In this document: piece by piece, positions 7,320 through 13,870 of the stretch
Layout: each line of letters begins with the position of its first letter
Position numbering within the stretch: the first letter of the stretch is position 1
NCBI GenBank assembly: GCA_900555615.1
Contig: USMB01000039.1
Location: forward strand, 1-13,870
DNA from: an uncultured Clostridium sp.
GTDB taxonomy: Bacteria; Bacillota; Clostridia; TANB77; CAG-508
Length of the DNA: 13,870 bases
Direction: 5' to 3'
The notes under the pieces: generated by a model
What the model was told of the DNA's origin: nothing
What the model saw: the letters and a program-made list of their open reading frames with translations, nothing else
Databases searched by the model: none
Translations under genes and position numbers: made by a program

Positions 7320-9887
7320 ATGTACGTATTTAATAGAATTACAGTAAATCCACAATTACCAAAGAGGATTGGGAGAATAAATGAAATAGCAAATAATTTG
7401 TGGTGGTCTTGGAACACTGATTTTCTAAGACTATTTAAAATGATAGATATAGATTTATGGGAAAGATGTAATAAAAATCCTATAAAATTTTTAAAATCAG
7501 TTGCACAAGAAAAATTAGAAAATGCATCAAAAGACCTTCAATTTATAAAAGAATATGATAAAGTTGTTAGCGATTTTGATGGATACATGAATAGTAAAAA
7601 TACATGGTTTAGTTCAAAATATCCTGATAATAGAAATGATTTGATAGCATATTTTTCAGCAGAATATGGTTTAGATCAAACAATAGCTATATATTCTGGA
7701 GGTTTAGGAATTTTATCTGGTGACCACTTAAAATCTGCAAGTGATTTAGGAATTCCTTTAGTAGCAGTAGGTTTATTATATAAGAATGGATATTTTAATC
7801 AAAGAATTGATAGATATGGAATGCAACAAGCAGAATATAGAGATTTAGACTTGTATGATTTACCAATTAATCCAGTAAAAGATGTGGATGGAAATGATTT
7901 AATAATATATATTAAATTTCCAAGAAGAAGAATTTATTTAAAGGTATGGAAAATTAATGTAGGAAGAATTAAATTATATTTAATGGATTCAGATATAGAT
8001 TTAAATAATAATGAAGATAGAGATACAACAGCAAGACTTTATGGCGGAGACCAAGAAATGAGAATAAGACAAGAAATTATTCTTGGAATGGGTGGAGTAA
8101 ATCTATTAAAAAGATTAGGAATGAATCCAACTATATACCACATGAATGAAGGACATTCTGCATTCTTAAACTTAGAAGTAATTAAAAATATAATAAAAGA
8201 AAAACAAGTTTCATTTGAAGTTGCAAGAGATATTGCATCATCAAAAACAGTATTTACAACACATACACCAGTTCCAGCAGGAAATGATATTTTTCCAATT
8301 GGTTTGGTTGAAAAATATTTCAAAGATTTCTGGCCACGTTTAGGACTATCAAGAGAAGAATTCTTAAAATTAGGAATGAAGCCACAAGAAGGATTAGATT
8401 CTGGATTTAATATGGGAATATTTGCATTAAAGATAGCTGGAAAGAAAAATGGTGTAAGTAAATTACATGGAGAAGTATCAAGAGAACTATTCTCTGATGT
8501 ATGGCCACATATAGCTCCAAGTGAATCTCCAATTACATATGTAACAAATGGTGTTCACACATGTACTTGGTTAGCTCCAAAAATGAAAGAATTATATAAT
8601 AAGTATTTAATACCATATTGGCAAGATAATATACATGAAGATTATGTTTGGGAGAAAATTAAAACTATACCAGATGAAAAATTATGGAAAGTTCATATGG
8701 ATAGAAAAGCAAAACTAATAGCATTAGTTAAAGAAAATGTAACAAGGAGATTAAGAAGAGAAGGAGTTAGTTATGAAGAAATAGTAGAAGCTACTTCTAA
8801 ATTAAATCCAGAAGCTTTAACAATAGGTTTTGCAAGAAGATTTGCAACTTATAAAAGAGCAACATTAATCTTTAAAGACTTAGAAAGAATAACACAAATA
8901 TTAAATGATGAAAATAAACCTGTTCAATTAATATTTGCAGGAAAAGCACATCCAGCAGATAGAGAAGGTGCAGATTTGATAAAATATATTCATGAAATAT
9001 CAATGAAGCCACAATTCAAAGGAAAAATATTTATATTAGAAAATTATAATATAGAAATTTCAAGATATATGGTAAGTGGTGTAGATATATGGTTGAATAA
9101 TCCAAGAAGACCAATGGAAGCATCAGGAACAAGTGGACAAAAAGCATCAGTAAATGGAGTTTTAAACTTTAGTGTACTAGATGGATGGTGGGCTGAAGGA
9201 TATAATCAAAAAAATGGTTGGTCAATTGGAACAAATAAAGAATATTCATCATATGAAGAACAAGACAGAGCAGATAGCGAAAGTATTTATTATACATTAG
9301 AAAATAAAATAATTCCAACATATTATAATAAAGATAAAGATGGAATCTCTAAAGGTTGGATGGAATTGATGAAAAATTCTATAATGTCAACAGGAGGAAA
9401 ATATAGTACAGCAAGAATGTTAGTTGATTATACAAATCAATTATATATGCCATTATGCAACTTGACTAAAAAATATTATAATGATTTAAACAAAGTTACT
9501 GAATACGATGCTTGGAAACAAAATATGTATGCAAGTTGGAAAGATGTTCAAATAGAACAACTTGAAAATAATGCAGATAATATTACTGTTGATGCAGGCA
9601 CTTCAATAGAAGCAAGATGTTCTGTTGTACTTCCTAATATAGATCCAAATTCTGTTAGAGTTGAGGTTTATTATGGAAAATTCTTAGAAAATGGAACTGT
9701 GCAAGATGTAAAAATAATTCCAATGAAAATGGAAGGAAAAGAAGATGAAAATAAAAAATATTTTTATGTAGCTAAAATAGACTTATCTTCAGGAGGAAAT
9801 TATGGATACTCATTTAGAGTAATGCCTCAAAATGAAATGTTATTAGATAGTGCGAATATGGATTTAGTAAAATGGATTGAAAAATAA
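7320..9887 (+). CDS. glgP: Alpha-glucan (glycogen) phosphorylase, GT35
   Basis: An 855-residue PLP-dependent enzyme that releases glucose-1-phosphate from alpha-1,4-glucan ends using phosphate. It is the variant with a DUF3417-like N-terminus (NEIANNLWWSWNTDFLRLF). Core motifs are IAYFSAEYGLDQTIAIYSGG, LGILSGDHLKSASDLGIPLV, HMNEGHSAFLNLE, TTHTPVPAGND, RFATYKRATLIF and GKAHPADREG. EASGTSGQKASVNG carries the lysine expected to hold PLP, Lys608, followed by VLDGWWAEGYNQKNGWSIG. The last 110 or so residues form the beta-rich C-terminal part usual in this subfamily and end FRVMPQNEMLLDSANMDLVK. AGGAGG lies seven bases before the ATG. It has its own promoter and terminator, so it is a single-gene unit. 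The debranching enzyme at 4120 would clear the branch stubs it leaves. Confidence 0.96.
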   Translation: MYVFNRITVNPQLPKRIGRINEIANNLWWSWNTDFLRLFKMIDIDLWERCNKNPIKFLKSVAQEKLENASKDLQFIKEYDKVVSDFDGYMNSKNTWFSSKYPDNRNDLIAYFSAEYGLDQTIAIYSGGLGILSGDHLKSASDLGIPLVAVGLLYKNGYFNQRIDRYGMQQAEYRDLDLYDLPINPVKDVDGNDLIIYIKFPRRRIYLKVWKINVGRIKLYLMDSDIDLNNNEDRDTTARLYGGDQEMRIRQEIILGMGGVNLLKRLGMNPTIYHMNEGHSAFLNLEVIKNIIKEKQVSFEVARDIASSKTVFTTHTPVPAGNDIFPIGLVEKYFKDFWPRLGLSREEFLKLGMKPQEGLDSGFNMGIFALKIAGKKNGVSKLHGEVSRELFSDVWPHIAPSESPITYVTNGVHTCTWLAPKMKELYNKYLIPYWQDNIHEDYVWEKIKTIPDEKLWKVHMDRKAKLIALVKENVTRRLRREGVSYEEIVEATSKLNPEALTIGFARRFATYKRATLIFKDLERITQILNDENKPVQLIFAGKAHPADREGADLIKYIHEISMKPQFKGKIFILENYNIEISRYMVSGVDIWLNNPRRPMEASGTSGQKASVNGVLNFSVLDGWWAEGYNQKNGWSIGTNKEYSSYEEQDRADSESIYYTLENKIIPTYYNKDKDGISKGWMELMKNSIMSTGGKYSTARMLVDYTNQLYMPLCNLTKKYYNDLNKVTEYDAWKQNMYASWKDVQIEQLENNADNITVDAGTSIEARCSVVLPNIDPNSVRVEVYYGKFLENGTVQDVKIIPMKMEGKEDENKKYFYVAKIDLSSGGNYGYSFRVMPQNEMLLDSANMDLVKWIEK

Positions 9888-9894
9888 TAAAAAG

Positions 9895-9934
9895 CTCTTA
9901 ATATAGAAATAAAAGCTATATTAAGAGTTTTTTT
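9895..9934 (+). terminator. Intrinsic terminator after glgP
   Basis: A perfect 12-bp stem (CTCTTAATATAG with CTATATTAAGAG), a nine-base loop and seven Ts. It begins seven bases after the glgP stop and isolates glgP from the surface operon downstream. Confidence 0.93.
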
Positions 9935-9976
9935 ATATTAATTAACATAAAAATAAGGAAAACTTTGGAAAAACTA

Positions 9977-10005
9977 TTTACAAAATCGCAACTTTATAAT
10001 ATAAT
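9977..10005 (+). promoter_or_regulatory. Strong sigma-A-type promoter of the sortase/surface-protein operon
   Basis: TTTACA (9977-9982), a 17-base spacer and a perfect TATAAT (10000-10005). The predicted start near 10012 leaves a leader of about 33 nt before the first gene. Confidence 0.75.
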
Positions 10006-10010
10006 GTTGC
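9988..10010. promoter_or_regulatory. Inverted repeat bracketing the -10 box, candidate operator
   Basis: GCAAC (9988-9992) and GTTGC (10006-10010) are exact inverted arms around 13 bases of pure A/T that include the TATAAT box. A protein bound here would block the promoter. The short arms make chance possible. Confidence 0.3.
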
Positions 10011-10044
10011 CGTAAAATAATATATTTTAAAAGGGGAGGATCAT

Positions 10045-11070
10045 ATGATGAAAAAAACAAGCATCAAACTATTGAGTGCCCTTGCTATTATACTATTTAT
10101 AGCGGTAACACCAATGGTGGTTCTAGCAACAAATGAAAATATATCTGTTGTAAGTTCTCAACCAAATGAGTATATCATTTATATAAAAGATTACACAGAT
10201 AAAAACTTCAAATATGCTTTTACAAGCATAGAAAAAGATAATCTACAACAAATGGATTTATCTTACATTAATTCAATCCCAGATGGGTTAGGAAATCAAA
10301 CAGCATTATTAAATTTAAATGCTAAAACTTATGAAAAATTAAAATCAGGAACAATTTATATGTGGGCCAAAGATGAAAACGAAAAATTAATTCTAGAAGG
10401 AGTTCAAGTAGATTTAGGAAGCTCTTTTACCAAGGAAAATTTAGATTTAGTAGAAAAAACAACGAAAAGAATATCAGTAGACGTAGCAGATAATGAAGAA
10501 AAAACAATAGCAGTAAGAAATGAAACAATAGATGGAGTTGAAGAAACAGCATCAGTTGGAACAGTATCAATAACAGACAAAGATGCAAAAAAATCAACAT
10601 ATTACTATGAAAGAGTAAAAGTTTCTGAATCTGCAGAAGATGCAAAATTAATGGAATTAGCAGAAAAAATGAATAAAGAATATGACGAAATGGATATGTA
10701 TTCAAAAATCCAAACAGCAGAAGAATTTTATCGTCAATACTCATCAATAATGAGAAATGTTGAATGGCAAAAAGTTGAAGACTTAAAAATTCAACAACCA
10801 GAAACATCAGTAGCAGGAGATAAATACATAGTATATTTAAAAAAAGTAGCTAAAAATGGAGATATTACATTCGATGCTCAATTTTTAACTGCAGAAGAAG
10901 ATTACAAACCAAATGTAAAAAAAGAACAAGTTGTTACACAAGAAACAACAAGACTACCAATAACATATGATAGTATTGCATTAATAGTTATTTTAGCAGT
11001 AGTAGTAATTGCATTAATAGTAGTATTTATAAGAATGAAGAAACTAAATAACAAAAATGAAGAAAAATAG
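10045..11070 (+). CDS. Exported protein with LPITY-type C-terminal wall-sorting signal, function unknown
   Basis: I do not recognise the 341-residue protein by name. It begins with a clear Sec signal peptide (basic MMKK, hydrophobic core, likely cut after VLA at residue 28). The extracellular part (29-303) is acidic and mixed alpha/beta, with a helical stretch near 195-235 (LMELAEKMNKEYDEMDMYSK). At the end, LPITY (304-308) is followed by about 19 hydrophobic residues and the basic tail RMKKLNNKNEEK, the exact layout of a sortase sorting signal except that Gly at position five is Tyr. The next gene is a sortase overlapping this one by 14 nt, so this protein is its most likely substrate. GGAGG precedes two ATGs, at 10045 (5 bases) and 10048 (8 bases); either may start. 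If the sorting call is wrong, it is a simple C-terminally anchored protein. Confidence 0.8.
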   Translation: MMKKTSIKLLSALAIILFIAVTPMVVLATNENISVVSSQPNEYIIYIKDYTDKNFKYAFTSIEKDNLQQMDLSYINSIPDGLGNQTALLNLNAKTYEKLKSGTIYMWAKDENEKLILEGVQVDLGSSFTKENLDLVEKTTKRISVDVADNEEKTIAVRNETIDGVEETASVGTVSITDKDAKKSTYYYERVKVSESAEDAKLMELAEKMNKEYDEMDMYSKIQTAEEFYRQYSSIMRNVEWQKVEDLKIQQPETSVAGDKYIVYLKKVAKNGDITFDAQFLTAEEDYKPNVKKEQVVTQETTRLPITYDSIALIVILAVVVIALIVVFIRMKKLNNKNEEK

Positions 11071-11677
11071 TATAAAGTTAAAAATATACAATATGATTTT
11101 TTATATGTTATTAATAGTAGCAATAATTGTAATTGGCATGATAATTTATAAATATGGTAGTAATCAAATAAATGAAAAAGAAAGCCAAGAAGTGGTTGAA
11201 GCTTTTAGTAACATAGATTTTTCAGAAAATAATGAGGAATCAGAACAACAAAGTCAATTAAACTATAAAGGATATAATGTAATTGGAATTGTAAAAATTC
11301 CAAAAATAAACATAGAGTATCCTATTATAGAAATTGGGGACATTGACCCAGAGAGTGCAAAAAAACCAATGAAGTTATCCATAATAAAATATTGGGGAGA
11401 AAATGTAAACGATTATGGAAATTTATCTATAGCAGGGCATAACAACAAAGATGGAACAATGTTTGGAAAAACAAAAAAACTAGAGATAGGAGATATTGTA
11501 GAATTGACAGATTTAAAAGGTCAAACAATTCAATACTCAATCTATGATATCTTTGTAACAGACCCTAGTGATGTAAGCATATTATTACCAAAAGAAGAAC
11601 TAATAAGAGAAGTAACACTAATAACATGCACGAACGGGAATAAAAATAGACTTATATTAAAAGCACAAGAAATATAA
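11057..11677 (+). CDS. Sortase (LPXTG-type transpeptidase)
   Basis: A 206-residue membrane-anchored cysteine transpeptidase that cleaves sorting signals of exported proteins and joins them to the wall or to pilin subunits. Residues about 11-32 are one membrane segment, followed by an acidic/polar linker (about 38-70). The sortase domain starts near GIVKIPKINIEYPIIE. The catalytic set is visible: His128 in LSIAGHNNKDGTMFG, Cys191 in TLITCTNG and Arg198 in NRLILK. The subclass is unclear; size and N-terminal anchor would suit class D, while GHN resembles class B. The ATG lies inside the end of the preceding gene (14-nt overlap) with no strong ribosome site, so translation is probably coupled to that gene. 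A large Cna-B-type surface protein follows 25 nt later. Confidence 0.93.
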   Translation: MKKNSIKLKIYNMIFYMLLIVAIIVIGMIIYKYGSNQINEKESQEVVEAFSNIDFSENNEESEQQSQLNYKGYNVIGIVKIPKINIEYPIIEIGDIDPESAKKPMKLSIIKYWGENVNDYGNLSIAGHNNKDGTMFGKTKKLEIGDIVELTDLKGQTIQYSIYDIFVTDPSDVSILLPKEELIREVTLITCTNGNKNRLILKAQEI

Positions 11678-11702
11678 AAATAATTTTTAGGGGGAATAAA
11701 AA

Positions 11703-13870
11703 ATGGCAGGTAATACAAATACCTTGAGCAAAAAAACTATTGTTGCTATAGTTATTGCAATAGTACTTTTGTTTGTTGCTAGTTTGTCAGTTGGAATATT
11801 CTTGGCAAACAGAGGTGATGCGGAAGCTGCTGGTGGAAATCAAATTTCTGATGTAAACCAAACTGAAAATAATAATCAAAATACAAGTTCAGATAATAAC
11901 CAAGCTCCAAATCAAAATACAAACATAGAAAATAACAATACAGATAGCAATAATACAGAAAACAACAACACAGAAAATAATAATCCAGAAACACCAAATA
12001 CTGATGGAAATGCTGGAACGGTAGCTGAAAATAATACAGAAAACAGAACAAATAATAATACAGCAGGTGTAACAACAGATGCTAATGTAAATCAAGTTGG
12101 AGAAACAACAGTAACAAGAGTTGAAGAAAGAGAAAGACTTGTTTCTAGAGATTATTGGGACTGGTGGACACCAACAAGTGTTGCAGTTGCTTCAACAGCA
12201 ACAAGATTATCACCAACAACACCAGATATTACTGTTGAAAAAACAGCTATGACAGAAGCTGGAAAAAATGTTGTTTATGCTGGTCAAAAAATCACATATA
12301 CAATAACAGTAAAAAATAGTGGGAAAAAAGATGTTGAAAAAATAGAAGTAACAGATAAAATACCATCAAATACTACATTTGAATCTGTAGAAAATGATGG
12401 TACAGTAATTAAATCTGAAAACGAAGAAATTTTAGGCGTAAAATGGCTAGTTGATGTAAAAACTGGAGAAACAACTTCAGTTAAATTTACAGTTATAGTA
12501 AATGAAAATATAGAAGGAACAATTTCAAATATAGCTGTTGCAAATGGTGAAGAAAGCAATGAAGAAAATACAGCTATAATAACTAGTGAAAAAACAAGTG
12601 AAATAAGTAGAGATGGACAAAAAGTTGAAATTGCTAAAGTTGGAGATGAAATTAAATATACAATTACAGTAAATAATACTGGAAAAGTTGATGGAATAAC
12701 AACTATTAGTGATAAAGTTCCAGAAGGTACAGAATTAAAAGCTAATTCAGCAGAAGGAGCAAAAATATCAGATAATAATGATATGCTATTATGGGAAAAT
12801 ATAAGTGTACCAGCTGAAGGAACTATTTCGAAATCATTTGTAGTAATAGTAAAGAATATTGATTCTTTAAAAGCTAATAAAATATCAAATGTTGCAACAG
12901 TAGGAGGAAAAGATACAAATCCAACAGAAGATACGGCTGCAACAGATATAACTGTAACAAAAGTATGGAAAAATATGGATAGTGATGCAGCTAAAGCTAA
13001 TATAATAGATTCAATAAAATTACAATTAAAAGCAAACGGAGAAGTAGCAGATGAAACAGTAGTAACAGCAGATGAAGATTGGACACATACATTTACAGAT
13101 TTACCAATGTATGATGAAAATGAAAATAAAATCACATATACAATTGATGAAGTTGTAGCAAATATTGAAGACCAAGTAAAATTAGATTTATACAATAAAT
13201 CAATTGAAAATGGAGTAATCACAAATACATTTGATCCAAGTAAATTAACAGACAAAACAGAAATATCAGCAACAAAAGTATGGGCAAACATGGATAGTGA
13301 TGCAGCAAGAGCAAATACAATAACATCAATAAAACTACAAGTAAAAGCGAACGGAGAAGTAGCAGCAGACCAAGTAGTAACATCAGAAAATAATTGGACA
13401 CATACATTTAAAGACTTACCAGTATATGATGAAGCTGGAAACAGAATCACATATACAATCGATGAAGTTGCAGTAAATGCTGAAGACCAAGCTAAATTAG
13501 GTTTATACAATAAATCAATTGAAAATAGAGTAATCACAAATACATTTGATCCAAGTAAATTAACAGACAAAACAGAAGTATCAGTAACAAAAGTATGGGC
13601 AAATATGGATAGTGATGCAGCTAAAGCAAATACATTAACATCAATAAAACTACAAGTAAAAAATGGTGATATGGTAGTAGCAGAACAAGTAGTAACAGCA
13701 AACGAAGATTGGAAACATACATTTACAGAGTTACCATTATATGACGAAAATGGAAACAAAATCACATATATAATTGATGAAGTTGCAGTAAATGCTGAAG
13801 ACCAAGCTAAATTAGGTTTATACAATAAATCAATTGAAAATGGAGTAATCACAAATACATTTGATCCAAG
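11703..13870 (+). CDS. Large surface protein with DUF11-like and Cna-B-like repeats, 3' end outside the window
   Basis: The frame is open for 722 codons to the last base. A run of Gs (AGGGGG) lies before the ATG, 25 nt after the sortase stop. Residues about 10-35 (KKTIVAIVIAIVLLFVASLS) form a signal peptide or signal anchor. Residues about 56-119 are an Asn/Gln/Thr/Glu-rich linker, then a Trp-rich patch RDYWDWW (149-155). Two DUF11-like domains follow: about 174-298 (DITVEKTAMTEAGKNVVYAG, then KITYTITVKNSGKKDV) and about 299-415 (KVGDEIKYTITVNNTGKVDG). From 419 on come three Cna-B-like repeats of 105 residues. In each, Lys (420/525/630), Glu (483/588/693) and Asn (508/613/718) sit where Cna-B domains form an internal isopeptide bond. 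It is likely an adhesin or stalk displayed by the adjacent sortase. The sorting signal, if present, is beyond the window. Confidence 0.9.
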   Translation, partial: MAGNTNTLSKKTIVAIVIAIVLLFVASLSVGIFLANRGDAEAAGGNQISDVNQTENNNQNTSSDNNQAPNQNTNIENNNTDSNNTENNNTENNNPETPNTDGNAGTVAENNTENRTNNNTAGVTTDANVNQVGETTVTRVEERERLVSRDYWDWWTPTSVAVASTATRLSPTTPDITVEKTAMTEAGKNVVYAGQKITYTITVKNSGKKDVEKIEVTDKIPSNTTFESVENDGTVIKSENEEILGVKWLVDVKTGETTSVKFTVIVNENIEGTISNIAVANGEESNEENTAIITSEKTSEISRDGQKVEIAKVGDEIKYTITVNNTGKVDGITTISDKVPEGTELKANSAEGAKISDNNDMLLWENISVPAEGTISKSFVVIVKNIDSLKANKISNVATVGGKDTNPTEDTAATDITVTKVWKNMDSDAAKANIIDSIKLQLKANGEVADETVVTADEDWTHTFTDLPMYDENENKITYTIDEVVANIEDQVKLDLYNKSIENGVITNTFDPSKLTDKTEISATKVWANMDSDAARANTITSIKLQVKANGEVAADQVVTSENNWTHTFKDLPVYDEAGNRITYTIDEVAVNAEDQAKLGLYNKSIENRVITNTFDPSKLTDKTEVSVTKVWANMDSDAAKANTLTSIKLQVKNGDMVVAEQVVTANEDWKHTFTELPLYDENGNKITYIIDEVAVNAEDQAKLGLYNKSIENGVITNTFDP
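11868..12059 (+). repeat. Low-complexity Asn-rich coding segment
   Basis: Runs of AAT/AAC codons interspersed with ACA and GAA encode a flexible hydrophilic linker such as NNTENNNTENNN, between the membrane segment and the folded domains of the large surface protein. Such sequence is prone to slippage and length change. Confidence 0.7.
12957..13870 (+). repeat. Tandem 315-bp coding repeats (Cna-B-like), three units, last cut by the window
   Basis: Units start at 12957, 13272 and 13587, exactly 315 bp (105 codons) apart, each opening with the codons for TKVW. The third is cut 31 bp short by the window edge. DNA identity is very high at the unit ends: bases 13188-13240 match 13818-13870 exactly. 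Most differences lie in the middle (ADEDWTHTFTDL, SENNWTHTFKDL, ANEDWKHTFTEL). This suggests recent duplication or ongoing gene conversion, and more units are likely beyond the edge. Confidence 0.92.

Noticed and set aside
10427..10807. A 126-codon minus-strand frame rich in Leu and Phe
   Set aside because: It is the antisense of A-rich coding sequence in the exported-protein gene, with no ribosome site and a composition expected of a shadow frame.
74..11677. Altered genetic code, since no complete gene ends in TGA
   Set aside because: Nine genes are too few, Trp is always TGG, and no gene needs TGA to be read as an amino acid.
12284..13852. A 522-codon open frame on the minus strand
   Set aside because: It lies opposite the large Cna-B-type gene, which has a start site, a membrane segment and recognisable domains. 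The antisense frame is repetitive because the DNA is repetitive, and its Ser/Val/Phe-rich product resembles no domain.
12957..13870. CRISPR-like or satellite array
   Set aside because: The repeat unit is 315 bp, fully in frame and encodes a known type of surface domain, with no short spacer structure.

Overview
The window is AT-rich, close to 70% A+T by eye, and densely packed. Strong AGGAGG-type ribosome sites, a YvcK-family protein, a sortase and Cna-B-type surface repeats all point to a low-GC Gram-positive bacterium of the Bacillota, probably Clostridia-like. Assigning it to an uncultured gut lineage would be inference. All nine complete genes end in TAA (7) or TAG (2), and every Trp codon I read is TGG, so nothing suggests an altered genetic code.

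Layout. (1) Bases 1-1559, minus strand: a two-gene membrane operon, an NfeD-type protein (1470 down to 1032) followed by an SPFH/stomatin-type protein (979 down to 74), read from a promoter near 1532-1559. Short hairpins sit just ahead of both ribosome sites. (2) Bases 1598-7194, plus strand: murB, a yvcK-type gene, a GH133-type glycogen debranching enzyme and holA (DNA polymerase III delta), with gaps of only 18-21 nt, so very probably one transcript. (3) Bases 7221-9934: an alpha-glucan phosphorylase with its own promoter, a perfect 16-bp palindrome in its leader and a strong intrinsic terminator. (4) Bases 9977-13870: a cell-surface operon. It holds an exported protein with a signal peptide and a C-terminal LPITY-hydrophobic-basic tail, a sortase overlapping it by 14 nt, and a large surface protein of at least 722 residues that runs off the window. 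That last gene spans about 2.2 kb and is open to the final base.

How the genes fit together. Debranching enzyme and phosphorylase together break down stored alpha-glucan to glucose-1-phosphate. MurB and YvcK link to wall precursor synthesis and its control by carbon flow. The NfeD/SPFH pair organises membrane domains. The sortase should attach one or both flanking exported proteins to the wall, and the large protein has two DUF11-like domains and three 105-residue Cna-B-like repeats carrying the Lys/Glu/Asn set expected for internal isopeptide bonds.

The points most worth a second look are the LPITY substrate/sortase overlap, the nearly identical Cna-B repeats, a YvcK-family protein lacking the usual DDGGSSG and PPGDIRN blocks, and several dyads at promoters and leaders. 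I saw no RNA genes, mobile elements or CRISPR arrays. No gene-free stretch exceeds 300 bases.
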